Source of the DNA: Acidimicrobiaceae bacterium
GTDB lineage: Bacteria; Actinomycetota; Acidimicrobiia; Acidimicrobiales; UBA8190
Reading direction: 5' to 3'
DNA: 64,000 nucleotides
Assembly (NCBI GenBank): GCA_003151475.1
Contig: PLXQ01000059.1
Span: 1-64,000, forward strand
Shown in pieces: positions 1 to 7,978 of this stretch. The position numbers and the translations under genes are program-made. Each line of letters opens with the position of its first letter. Within the stretch, counting starts at the first letter, position 1. The notes below the pieces were generated by a model. It was not told the origin of the DNA, did not search any database, and was given only the letters and a program-made list of their open reading frames with translations.

Positions 1-2
1 TC

Positions 3-1721
3 ACGAGCTACACGATCACGGTCTCTCCCGGGCTCGCCACCGTTCCTTGTTCCTCGAGCCCCTGCACGGTCAGTGGCCTCACCAACGGGACCAGCTACGC
101 CTTCACGGTCCATGCCACCAACGCCATCGGCAACGGCGTCGAATCGATTCCGTCATCGTCGGTCACTCCAGCGACAGTGCCCGACGCTCCGACGGGCGTG
201 TCGGGCACGTCGGGTAACGGTGCGGTCATCGTTAGCTGGACACCACCGGCCAGCGACGGCGGTTCGGCCATCACGAGCTACACAGTCACGGTGTCACCCG
301 GCGGCGCCGTCTTCTCGTGCTCTTCCAGTCCCTGCACGGTCACGGGTCTGATCAACGGCACGTCGTACGCCTTCACAGTCCACGGCACCAACTCTGTCGG
401 TGACAGCGTCGAGTCGAGTCCGTCATCCTCGGTGACGCCGGCCGGCGGCCCCTTTGCCCCGACGTCATTCACGGCCCAGGCCGGCAACGGATCGGCAAGC
501 CTGACGTTCGACCGGCCTGCCAACAACGGCGCGTCGATCACCGGTTACCAGGTATCGACCAACGGCGGAACGACCTGGCGGACCTTGACCGTCACCGGGA
601 CGGCGCATCTCTCGGGCACCATCATCGGCTTGACGAACGGCACGTCGTACGGAATCGAGGTTCGGGCTGTCAGCGGAGCCGGGGACGGCGACGCCGCCGG
701 TCCCCTGGCCACCACCCCGGCCACGGTGTCGGGCGCACCGACCGACGTGTCCGCCCTCGCCGGCGACGGCGCCGCCAGCGTGAGCTGGACGGCCCCCGTC
801 GACAACGGTGGATCACCCGTCACCAGCTACACCGTCACCGTCTCCCCCGGGGGCGACACCGTCTCCTGCGCGGCCAGCCCCTGTACCGTCAGCGGCCTAT
901 CAGCCGGTACGGCCTACACCTTCACGGTCAGAGCCGTCTCCGCCGCCGGGTCATCGATCCCCTCGGCCGCCTCGGCCGCGGTCATGTCCCACTCGGCCGT
1001 CCCCACCGGAGGATCCACAGCAGCCACCCCCGAAGGCGCCGGCTACTGGACGATCAGCCCGATCGGGGCCTTGGTCGATCATGGCAATGCGCTTTCCTAC
1101 GGCTCCGAGAACACGACACTTCTGGACGCGCCCGTCGTCGCCGTCAACTCGACCACCTCGGGCAACGGCTACTGGGAGGCGGCCTCTGACGGAGGCGTGT
1201 TCGCCTTCGGCGATGCCAGTTTCTACGGATCGATGGCCGATCACAATCTCGATCAGCCGATCGTGGGCATCTCCCGGACCCCGGACAACGCCGGCTACTG
1301 GTTGGTCGGGGCCGATGGCGGCGTGTTCACCTTCGGTGATGCCGGTTTCTACGGTTCCGTCTCCATGGTGCACCTGGTCGGCGCCATCGTGGGTATCTCC
1401 TCCACACCGGACGGCAACGGCTATTGGTTGGTGGGCTCCGACGGTGGTGTCTTTACATTCGGAGACGCTGGCTTCTACGGGTCACTCTCCCCGAGAAAAC
1501 TCAGCGGGCCCATCGTCGGCATCGCTTCCACTCCAAGCGGCCAGGGCTATTGGCTCGTGGGGGCTGATGGCGGCGTCTTCACGTTCGGCGACGCCGGATT
1601 CTTCGGGTCCCTCGGGGCCACGGGCAGCATCCCGATCGTCGGGATCGTTGGCGACAACAACATCGGCTACCGGCTGATCGGCGCTTCGGGCGCGGCGTAC
1701 GCCTACGGCACTACCCCCTGA
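3..1721 (+). CDS. Secreted FN3-domain protein with C-terminal GYWLV repeats (5' end missing)
   Basis: The reading frame is open from the first complete codon at position 3, so the gene begins upstream of the window. The GTG at 177 is internal: the fibronectin-III pattern (SYTITVSPG, then SYAFTVHATNAIG) already runs before it. One partial and three complete FN3 domains of about 90 residues follow, ending near 1000. They are joined by PxxPT linkers and carry the SWTPP and TSYTVTV strands typical of the fold, plus conserved CSSSPCTV cysteine pairs. A short linker leads to five copies and a remnant of a 42-residue GYWLVGADGGVFTFGDAGFYGS repeat. Such proteins are common in Acidimicrobiia and are generally extracellular or cell-surface proteins; the ligand is unknown. 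The stop is TGA at 1719. Confidence 0.85.
   Translation, partial: TSYTITVSPGLATVPCSSSPCTVSGLTNGTSYAFTVHATNAIGNGVESIPSSSVTPATVPDAPTGVSGTSGNGAVIVSWTPPASDGGSAITSYTVTVSPGGAVFSCSSSPCTVTGLINGTSYAFTVHGTNSVGDSVESSPSSSVTPAGGPFAPTSFTAQAGNGSASLTFDRPANNGASITGYQVSTNGGTTWRTLTVTGTAHLSGTIIGLTNGTSYGIEVRAVSGAGDGDAAGPLATTPATVSGAPTDVSALAGDGAASVSWTAPVDNGGSPVTSYTVTVSPGGDTVSCAASPCTVSGLSAGTAYTFTVRAVSAAGSSIPSAASAAVMSHSAVPTGGSTAATPEGAGYWTISPIGALVDHGNALSYGSENTTLLDAPVVAVNSTTSGNGYWEAASDGGVFAFGDASFYGSMADHNLDQPIVGISRTPDNAGYWLVGADGGVFTFGDAGFYGSVSMVHLVGAIVGISSTPDGNGYWLVGSDGGVFTFGDAGFYGSLSPRKLSGPIVGIASTPSGQGYWLVGADGGVFTFGDAGFFGSLGATGSIPIVGIVGDNNIGYRLIGASGAAYAYGTTP
1041..1691 (+). repeat. 126-bp (42-residue) in-frame tandem repeat
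   Basis: GGC-TAC/TAT-TGG (GYW) codons recur exactly at 1041, 1167, 1293, 1419 and 1545, a period of 126 bp. A degenerate sixth unit starts at 1665, after a 120-bp spacing. Units two to five share GYWxxxxDGGVFxFGDAxFYGS. The units differ at many synonymous sites, so this is an old protein repeat rather than a fresh DNA duplication. Confidence 0.9.
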
Positions 1722-2240
1722 GGTTCTTAGATCAGAGCAGCTGGGGCGCTGGCCGGCGTTTGAAGGCTGGCACGTCACCGCACTAGGCCTCTGCCTCCCG
1801 ACACGGCCGTCACGACGATCTCGCTATGTCATCGCCAGCCTGGCGCCCACCATATTCCGATGCTACTCGGCACGTTCTAAAGGGCTGACATGCCGATCGC
1901 ACACGGCCGGGGGAGGAAGCATCGGTGTGGTGGTGCCCCGCTCGGGATCGCCGGCGGCTGCGCGATATTGCACGGCCTCGATCATCAAGCGTCGCGCCGA
2001 ACCCAGGACAACACCGGCAGCAATATCGCTAGGTGGCGGTGGCGACATTGCGCCCGGTCACCGCTTCAATACTGGGTGGTCTGAGATTGCCTCGGACAGT
2101 TGATCGGGAGCGAGGAACGGGTCGCGTGTCACATATTGGACTCGACGGCGCCTCCTTTCCGGGGTTAATGCGGCTGGCAATGGCCGAAATATCCGACCGC
2201 CTATCCGGGAGGGGGCCGAGAGGGGCGTATCGTGTGCACC
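1722..2240. other. Gene-poor intergenic stretch
   Basis: I see no convincing gene here. A perfect 10-bp inverted repeat (GCGATATTGC at 1962-1971 and GCAATATCGC at 2020-2029) is separated by 48 bp. A short minus-strand reading frame ending at 1863 could be a remnant, but I cannot assign it. The last 30 bases are purine-rich and lie just before the acetyltransferase start. Confidence 0.5.
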
Positions 2241-2824
2241 ATGAGCGTCTTCTCGTTTGCGCCTGTTCCTGAGATCGAGCAGGCGAAGTCGTATGGCACC
2301 CTGGTCTCGGCATTCACCGACGATCCCGTCGAGCGTTGGCTCTATCCGGAATGGCGCAGTACCTCACACACTTCCCGCGGTTCCTCGCGGCGTTCGGCGG
2401 CAAGGCCTTCGACGAGCAGACCGTGTGGTGTCTGGGCGAGTTCTCGGCCGTTGCAGTCTGGCTTCCCCCGGGCGCAGAACCAGACGGCGATGCGATCGGT
2501 GCTGTGCTCACCGAGACCGTTTCGCCGGACAAGCACGGTGACACCTTCGCCGTGCTCGAACAGATGGACGCTGCCCATCCCACGTATCCACACTGGTACC
2601 TGCCGTGGTTCGGGGTCGACCCCCTCTTACAGGGAAGGGGACTTGGAGGCGAGTTGATGGGACATTGCCTCGAAATCGTCGACACGGACCATGTTCCCAC
2701 CTACCTTGAAAGTCCCAATCCGCGCAACATCCCCTTCTATCAGCGACACGGGTTCGAGGTCACGGGCGTGGCACAAGCCGGAGAGTGTCCGCCGATCACG
2801 TTCATGCTGCGAGGCGCCCCCTGA
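2241..2824 (+). pseudogene. GNAT-family N-acetyltransferase with a one-base frameshift
   Basis: The protein starts at ATG 2241 (MSVFSFAPVPEIEQAKS), and its first 36 codons end in DDPVERWLYPE, the usual N-terminal motif of this actinobacterial GNAT group. The matching continuation, YLTHFPRFLAAFGG, is in the next frame from about 2353. One base is therefore missing near 2345-2356. The rest is intact: the acetyl-CoA pyrophosphate loop (DPLLQGRGLGGELM) and the C-terminal ESPNPRNIPFYQRHGFE strand. Restoring one base gives about 194 residues, normal for the family, which would acetylate a small amine. Either the gene is recently broken or this is a sequence error. The downstream half (ATG 2336) could be made alone, but it would lack the first strand and helix. 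Confidence 0.8.
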
Positions 2825-3337
2825 TCATCGTTCAGCGCGCTCGTACTCCGGCTTGAGCCCCATCCGATAGGTGTCAGAGGCGAGCGCCTTGCCGCCGGGC
2901 CAATCCGACCCATAATCGCGTGCGGCGGATATCGCTCACCTCGGTTCGGACGGCTTCCGTCGGCACCCGCACTCCTCCCGGCAATTATGCGGTCACTCCG
3001 GACGCCGTCGTGCACAGTTCGGCGGCATTATCGAGCGGCCGGGGAGGGGGCGATCGCCCAGGCCCCGACACTCCGAACGCCGAATCGGGCGGGGTCTTCA
3101 CGCCTTCAATCGGTCGAGCCGCATGTCGTTCCGTCGCGACCATGATCCGGCAGCGTGTGGCTTCCCTGGAGCAACGCAGGCGTTGCCCCAGGACCACGTC
3201 AAAGGCAGAACGGCGAAGAACATTCAGGTCTCGTGGCTAACCTGCCGATAGAGGCAAGGTAGATCCTGCTTCTATGGCCCGTTACATGCGTCCCAGACGG
3301 AGCACGAGGACATTCCTCAGCGTGAAGAGAGGCGACG
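2825..3337. other. Gene-poor intergenic stretch upstream of the c-di-GMP genes
   Basis: No reading frame here looks coding. The stretch holds a strong imperfect palindrome (3165-3192, listed separately) and presumably the promoter of the GAF-EAL gene, but no convincing -35/-10 pair stands out. The start of that gene is preceded by AGAGAGG at about 3326. Confidence 0.5.
3165..3192. other. 12-bp-arm palindrome (hairpin or operator)
   Basis: CCTGG-A-GCAACGC-AG-GCGTTGC-C-CCAGG forms a stem of 12 pairs with one A/C mismatch and a two-base loop. It lies about 146 bp upstream of the GAF-EAL start. There is no T-run after it, so an operator or leader hairpin is as likely as a terminator. Confidence 0.45.
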
Positions 3338-4777
3338 ATGGGGCTACGGGAGGCGATTGCCACCGCAAGTGATCCTGCGAGCGTCATGGAGCGGGTCCTA
3401 GCAGAGGCGCTGGTCCTCGTACCCTCAGCCGAGGGTGCGGTAATCGAGCTGTGCAACAAGCGGGTCTCCCTCGTCATCACCGCAGCGACTGGGAACGTGG
3501 CGGATTCGGTCGGCTCGGTGCTGTCGATTGCAAACAGTCTCTCGAGCTTGGCGGTCCGAAGTGGCGTCACCCAGCGTTGCCACGACGCGACGAGCGACCC
3601 GCGGGTGGATACAAAACTCGCTGCTGAACTCGGGATCGTGTCGATGATCTGCGTGCCGCTTCGCTGGGGCGAGGAGCAGGTCGGGGTGTTAAATATCACC
3701 TCGAGCGAGGCGTGTGCCTTCGGCCCAGCAGACGAAGCGAGCTTGGCCGGCCTTGCACCCTTCGTCTCGACCGTGATCGGCGCCGCTGTCGACCTGGCCT
3801 CGTGCACCACTGAACTCCTCGGGATCCACCAGGGAGCTGCAGCGCGCACCCTTGGGCAGGGTCACCTCGACGGTCCAAGCGAGATTGCCCGCGCCCGGTC
3901 GGCCTTCGTCGCCAACGTCGTATGCCCTGGCGCCGCGTTCGATTCGGCCGCTCGAGATCGCATCGAACAGGCACTCACTGGAACCGGGCTCACGATCGTG
4001 CTCCAGCCGATCGTCTCGCTCTCGAGCGGAGTGGTCGTCGAGGTCGAAGCCCTGGCACGGTTTACCGCCCCTCCGGCGCGTGGACCGGACCGTTGGTTCG
4101 CCGAGGCGGCCTCGGTCGGGCTCGGTCGCCCGCTCGAGCTCTTTGCGATCGAGCGCGCCCTCTCCCTACTGCCGGAGCTGCCCGAACCGCTCCGCATGGC
4201 GGTGAATGCGGGACCAGACACCTTTTGTTCCCCTGAGCTGCTCAGCTTGCTCGAAACGAGCACGCCAGGACGGGTTGTCGTCGAGCTCACCGAGCACGTC
4301 GGCATCGAGGACCACCCGGGACTGCGCCGGGCCTGCAAGTCACTACGGACGCTCGGTGCCAAGGTGGCGTTGGATGATACCGGAACGGGGTTCGCAAGCC
4401 TCTCGCTGGTGCTCGAGGTCGCCCCAGAATTCATCAAGCTCGATAGGGAGTTGACCAGCAATATCGAGCTCGACCCAGTCCGGCGTGCCCTCGCCCGAGC
4501 GCTTGTGGCCTTTGGCGATGAGACCGGAGCCGAAGTGATCGCTGAGGGGATCGAGACCGTGACTCAGCTCGAGACACTCATCGACCTCGGCATCGCCTAT
4601 GGCCAGGGCTTCTACTTGGGCCGCCCCGGAAGTCTCGAGGACCTGGCCATGCTCCTTCGAACCGGAGATCGGCGTCAAGCTCCCCATGATCCAGCTGTTG
4701 GCCTTCCTCTTGGTCGCCGACCGTGGGACTCCGCAGAAGCCTGGCGGACTCAGCTTCAAGTTTCCTTGGGCCCTTGA
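3338..4777 (+). CDS. GAF-EAL cyclic-di-GMP phosphodiesterase
   Basis: The 479-residue protein has an N-terminal GAF sensor domain (about residues 10-165) and an EAL domain (about 210-455) that should hydrolyse c-di-GMP to pGpG. All the usual metal and catalytic residues are visible: E237 in EAL, N290, E316 in VELTEH, D346-D347 in LDDTGTG, K367 in FIKLDREL, E403 in AEGIE and Q423 in GQGF. It is therefore probably active. There is no membrane segment, so it is cytosolic, and the GAF ligand is unknown. The ATG at 3338 follows an AGAGAGG motif. The next gene is a membrane diguanylate cyclase 47 bp downstream on the same strand, so the two likely form a synthesis/degradation pair. Confidence 0.9.
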   Translation: MGLREAIATASDPASVMERVLAEALVLVPSAEGAVIELCNKRVSLVITAATGNVADSVGSVLSIANSLSSLAVRSGVTQRCHDATSDPRVDTKLAAELGIVSMICVPLRWGEEQVGVLNITSSEACAFGPADEASLAGLAPFVSTVIGAAVDLASCTTELLGIHQGAAARTLGQGHLDGPSEIARARSAFVANVVCPGAAFDSAARDRIEQALTGTGLTIVLQPIVSLSSGVVVEVEALARFTAPPARGPDRWFAEAASVGLGRPLELFAIERALSLLPELPEPLRMAVNAGPDTFCSPELLSLLETSTPGRVVVELTEHVGIEDHPGLRRACKSLRTLGAKVALDDTGTGFASLSLVLEVAPEFIKLDRELTSNIELDPVRRALARALVAFGDETGAEVIAEGIETVTQLETLIDLGIAYGQGFYLGRPGSLEDLAMLLRTGDRRQAPHDPAVGLPLGRRPWDSAEAWRTQLQVSLGP

Positions 4778-4824
4778 GTACCGGACTTCTCAAGGCTCTC
4801 GAAAGCGCCGGCAAACCGGCCTCC

Positions 4825-5823
4825 ATGGGCCCGAACCAGAGAACGCTCGCCGACGCCCTGGATGCCCGCGTCCGGACGATGCGGTTGGAGCCGAACCAGG
4901 CCGCGGCCATCTTCTGGGCCGGTGGGGCCGTCGCGGCGATCTCCGTTCTTCCCCTGGGCCACTGGCCACGACAGTCGTTCCTTGCTCTCGTCATCATTGC
5001 CGGATTCTGCACCACCGCCTCCGCTATTCGGGTCGTCGCCAGGAGACGGCTTGCTCGATGGGTTCTTCACGTTGACGTCGGCCTGGCTACGGTGCTCACG
5101 AGCGTCCTCGCGGCCATCGGCGTGACCGACAACGTCGACTTCTCCAACATCTACATCTGGATTGCGCTCTTCGCCGCCCTCTACTTTCGCCCCTTCGCCG
5201 TGCTCGCTCATCTCGGAGGCGTCGGGGCCGCGTACGCCGTGGCACTGGCCTTCGGCCCAGGGGTCCCGAACCCAGTGGCGGCCTGGCTCTCGATCGTCGG
5301 CACGATCTCGCTGGCCGCGGCAGTCATGGTCGGAGTTGTGAGCTTGCTGCGCAGCACGGCCCAGAAGGATCCCCTCACCGGCCTCGCCAACCGGCGCCTC
5401 TGGGACGAGCGCCTCGATGAGGAACTGAAACGCTCTCAGCGGACTGACCAAGCGCTGTCGATCGCCATGATCGACCTCGACGGCCTAAAGGCGGTGAACG
5501 ATCGCAACGGTCACGACGCCGGTGACCGCCTGCTCGAGGAACTTGCCCGTGTCTGGGCGATTGCGATCCGCGGCAGCGGGGACTTCCTTGCTCGTCTCGG
5601 TGGCGACGAGTTCGGCCTCCTCGCTCCGAATTCGGACTCAGTCGGCATCCGCCGGCTCACCGAGCGTCTGGGCGAGGTCCTGCCTTCAGGAGTCGTGGTC
5701 TCCATCGGTGTTGCCACCTGGGATGGAACTGAGAACGCTTCGGACCTGTCGCGACGCGCCGATCGAGCCATGTATGAGATGAAGCTGCGCCATCGGCGTG
5801 GCGACATGCGGCTTCAAGCGTGA
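4825..5823 (+). CDS. Membrane-bound GGDEF diguanylate cyclase
   Basis: The protein is about 332 residues from ATG 4825. About six hydrophobic helices (residues 26-174) form a membrane module. A GGDEF domain follows (QKDPLTGLANRR, DLDGLKAVND, then RLGGDEFGLL around 259-263). The signature is intact, so c-di-GMP synthesis from two GTP is expected. The residues before the signature read RGSGD, spaced R-x-x-x-D, so the classical RxxD product-inhibition site is not seen. A GTG at 4723 is an alternative start that would overlap the phosphodiesterase by 55 bp; I prefer 4825 because it avoids the overlap and still leaves a short cytoplasmic N-terminus. Neither start has a strong ribosome binding site. 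Confidence 0.85.
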   Translation: MGPNQRTLADALDARVRTMRLEPNQAAAIFWAGGAVAAISVLPLGHWPRQSFLALVIIAGFCTTASAIRVVARRRLARWVLHVDVGLATVLTSVLAAIGVTDNVDFSNIYIWIALFAALYFRPFAVLAHLGGVGAAYAVALAFGPGVPNPVAAWLSIVGTISLAAAVMVGVVSLLRSTAQKDPLTGLANRRLWDERLDEELKRSQRTDQALSIAMIDLDGLKAVNDRNGHDAGDRLLEELARVWAIAIRGSGDFLARLGGDEFGLLAPNSDSVGIRRLTERLGEVLPSGVVVSIGVATWDGTENASDLSRRADRAMYEMKLRHRRGDMRLQA

Positions 5824-6248
5824 CCCGTGCGATCGCTCTGTGGAGCCGCGATGGCGGCGAAACAGATCGTGCCGCCGAATTGGCTACTGACACTCGCTGG
5901 CCTCGGACCTGGGTAAGCATGACGACGGATCTCGGACTCGTCTCTTCTCGTACAGCGACCACAAATGCTGATCGCGGTCGCCGCCATTGGTCAGGCGACT
6001 CCCATTGGGGTACATAGGCCAACGTCAATGCATCGGTCGTCATCGGCCCGGCTGTATCCGATATAGGCCGACGGCCCGGACGCCCGACAGACAGCCAGAT
6101 CCAACGGAGGCTTGGGCCACGAGTGATGCGGGACGAAGCGGGCCGGTTGGGCGGACGGGCATCACTTTGCCGAAATCGATACACTCAAACGGTTAGAGTT
6201 CAATGCGACGTAGGACTCTGGAACGAGTGAGCAACCGGAGCAGGCAGG
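5824..6248. other. Intergenic stretch without a recognisable gene
   Basis: The short frames here show no protein-like composition. The last 60 bases are AT-richer and lead into the small zinc-ribbon ORF at 6249, so a promoter is plausible, but I cannot place one with confidence. Confidence 0.45.
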
Positions 6249-6425
6249 ATGCCAACAAGCGACGACACTGAAATTCGATGCCCGCTAGGCCATCGATTGT
6301 CTGAGGGCTCATTACAGGCGGACCGACACCCGACCTCCGTGACCTTCTGCCCGACCTGCAACGCCAACTACAGTCAGCAGCCCGACGGAACGCTCATTCA
6401 GATCTCCAATCGGTCCCGCCACTAG
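6249..6425 (+). CDS. 58-residue zinc-ribbon-like small protein
   Basis: An ATG at 6249, about 11 nt after a GGAG, opens a 58-codon frame to TAG at 6425. The product has CPLGHRLSEG near residue 11 and FCPTCNANY near residue 34. The paired C-x3-H / C-x2-C spacing suggests a zinc ribbon or treble-clef knuckle. The rest is hydrophilic, with no membrane segment. I do not recognise a named family. It stands alone between the diguanylate cyclase and tRNA-Val. Such proteins may bind nucleic acid or a partner protein, but no function can be assigned. Support comes from the cysteine pattern and the ribosome binding site rather than from homology I can test. Confidence 0.5.
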   Translation: MPTSDDTEIRCPLGHRLSEGSLQADRHPTSVTFCPTCNANYSQQPDGTLIQISNRSRH

Positions 6426-6667
6426 TGCGGAATGTATCGAAGTGGCCCGGGCTGGAAGTGCCGGTTGCGCGTGGGGGTCGGCAACGCGTCTTTGCTGATG
6501 AGACCGCACTGTATTCGCGCCGGCGGTTCCGATCCAGGAAGACTCGCCTGGTCGACGCTGAACCTGAGCGGGCGGACGAGGGTTTGAATAAGGAAACGAA
6601 CCTACCTGAGCGACCGGGAAGAAAAGTGGCCTCTGAAGAGGGAAAACGTCGTGTTTTTTGCAACGGG

Positions 6668-6740
6668 TGGGCCGTACAGGACTCGAACCTGTGACCCCTT
6701 GCGCGTCATGCAAGTGCGCTACCAACTGCGCCAACGGCCC
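6668..6740 (-). tRNA. tRNA-Val(GAC)
   Basis: On the minus strand the acceptor arms GGGCCGT and ACGGCCC pair perfectly. The D arm is GCGC-AGTTGGTA-GCGC. The anticodon stem CTTGC/GCAAG encloses the loop ATGACGC, giving anticodon GAC. The T arm is ACAGG-TTCGAGT-CCTGT. The discriminator is A, and CCA is not encoded (CCC follows). The gene is 73 nt. Confidence 0.95.
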
Positions 6741-6856
6741 CCTGCTGGCTGCCACAGTATCACCGCACCGGTCGGCAGACGGGCGAAGGGTTTCCCGTTC
6801 GCCCTGGTCGTGGCACCATTGATCCGGACAACCAGGACCATTTCCGGGAGGAAGCG

Positions 6857-7726
6857 ATGGACCCCTCGACATCGGCCGGAACCGCTACCGACGACCGTAC
6901 TTTCGATGATGGCGCCATCTCGTCCTACGCCGAGCAGGTACGGACTGAGGGGTGGACGGTGGTGGAAAATGCCATCGACCTCGACTTCGTCGACGAGTTG
7001 AGCGAGGACCTGCTCCGGCTCGAACGGGCACTCGGAATCGTGCCCGCCGACAACTTCTTCGAAGGTACCCGGACCACGCGGATCTACAACCTTCTCGTCC
7101 ACGGCCGCCTCTACGAGCGCATCCCCGTCCACCCGAACGTCCTCCCCATCGTGGAGAAGGTTCTCGACCCGGGGCTCCTGATCTCGTCTCTGTCCTCGAT
7201 CGCCATCGGGCCCGACGAGGATGCCCAGATGATCCACGCCGACGATCAGGTCATCGGCCTACCGAAGCCCCATCCGCCCATCATCTGCAACACCATGTGG
7301 GCTCTTACCGACTTCACCGAAGAGAACGGGGCCACGCGCCTGTGCCCGGGGACCCACACCGCTGATCACTCGCCCATCCCCTTGCAGCACTACGACTCCA
7401 TCCCGGCCGAGATGTCCAAGGGGAGCGTGCTCGTATGGGTAGGGAGTCTGTGGCACGGCGGCGGAGCCAACCGGACCGACCGGCGCCGGGTCGGAGTGGC
7501 GATGAATTACTGCGCCGGATTCCTGCGTCAGCAGGAGAACCAGCAGCTCGGTATCCCCGCCGCCACCGTGAAGGGCTTTCCCCGCCGGCTGCAGGAGCTG
7601 GTGGGTTATTCCATTTACAGCGGTCTCATCGGCCACATCGACAAGCAGCACCCAGGCAAGCTGCTTCTCGGGAGCGATGAACGAGCCGACCTCGTGTGGG
7701 ACTACGCCAAGGTGGAGGCGACCTGA
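6857..7726 (+). CDS. Phytanoyl-CoA dioxygenase (PhyH) family oxygenase
   Basis: This 289-residue protein belongs to the Fe(II)/2-oxoglutarate-dependent PhyH family. The likely iron ligands are H127 and D129 (IHADDQ) and H200 (SLWHGGGANRT), and the nearby R206 would hold 2-oxoglutarate. The PGTH motif at 164-167 is also typical. The substrate cannot be inferred; family members hydroxylate lipids, amino acids or natural products. The start is well supported by GGGAGGA seven bases before ATG 6857. The gene stands alone between two tRNA genes on the other strand and ends in a small hairpin. Confidence 0.88.
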   Translation: MDPSTSAGTATDDRTFDDGAISSYAEQVRTEGWTVVENAIDLDFVDELSEDLLRLERALGIVPADNFFEGTRTTRIYNLLVHGRLYERIPVHPNVLPIVEKVLDPGLLISSLSSIAIGPDEDAQMIHADDQVIGLPKPHPPIICNTMWALTDFTEENGATRLCPGTHTADHSPIPLQHYDSIPAEMSKGSVLVWVGSLWHGGGANRTDRRRVGVAMNYCAGFLRQQENQQLGIPAATVKGFPRRLQELVGYSIYSGLIGHIDKQHPGKLLLGSDERADLVWDYAKVEAT

Positions 7727-7739
7727 CCCCGGAGGTCAG
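7723..7739. terminator. Short hairpin at the end of the PhyH gene
   Basis: CTGACC-CCGGA-GGTCAG forms a 6-bp stem that includes the PhyH stop codon. There is no long T-tract. It lies between the convergent PhyH and tRNA-Cys genes, so it could serve both. Confidence 0.4.
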
Positions 7740-7747
7740 ATTCTCAG

Positions 7748-7819
7748 AGGCGGCGGGCGGAATCGAACCGCCGTACGGGGCTTTGCAGGCCCCTGCCTAA
7801 ACCACTCGGCCACGCCGCC
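7748..7819 (-). tRNA. tRNA-Cys(GCA)
   Basis: On the minus strand the acceptor arms GGCGGCG and CGCCGCC pair perfectly. The anticodon stem GGGGC/GCCCC encloses CTGCAAA, giving anticodon GCA. The T arm is GGCGG-TTCGATT-CCGCC. The discriminator is U73, as expected for Cys. The gene is 72 nt and CCA is not encoded. Confidence 0.95.
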
Positions 7820-7978
7820 GCAAGGAAGCGAGCCTATCGAATCGGACCCACCTTCTTGGAGGGGACGGGACCTTCTCTTCGTGCTCCGGGGCGGCGGGTC
7901 CGAGTCCGACGGTCGCCCGGTGGGGGCCGCCGCGCCCCGAGGCACGAACCGGGGGCCGGCGGGTGGTTGAATCAGACC

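Noticed and set aside
1863-2048. A 61-codon minus-strand gene
   Set aside because: No ribosome site, no recognisable family and low coding character; kept only as a possible remnant in the intergenic note.
6312-6872. A minus-strand frame with GPLAQLVAHLHDAQGVTGSS
   Set aside because: This is the well-known false translation of a tRNA (here tRNA-Val).
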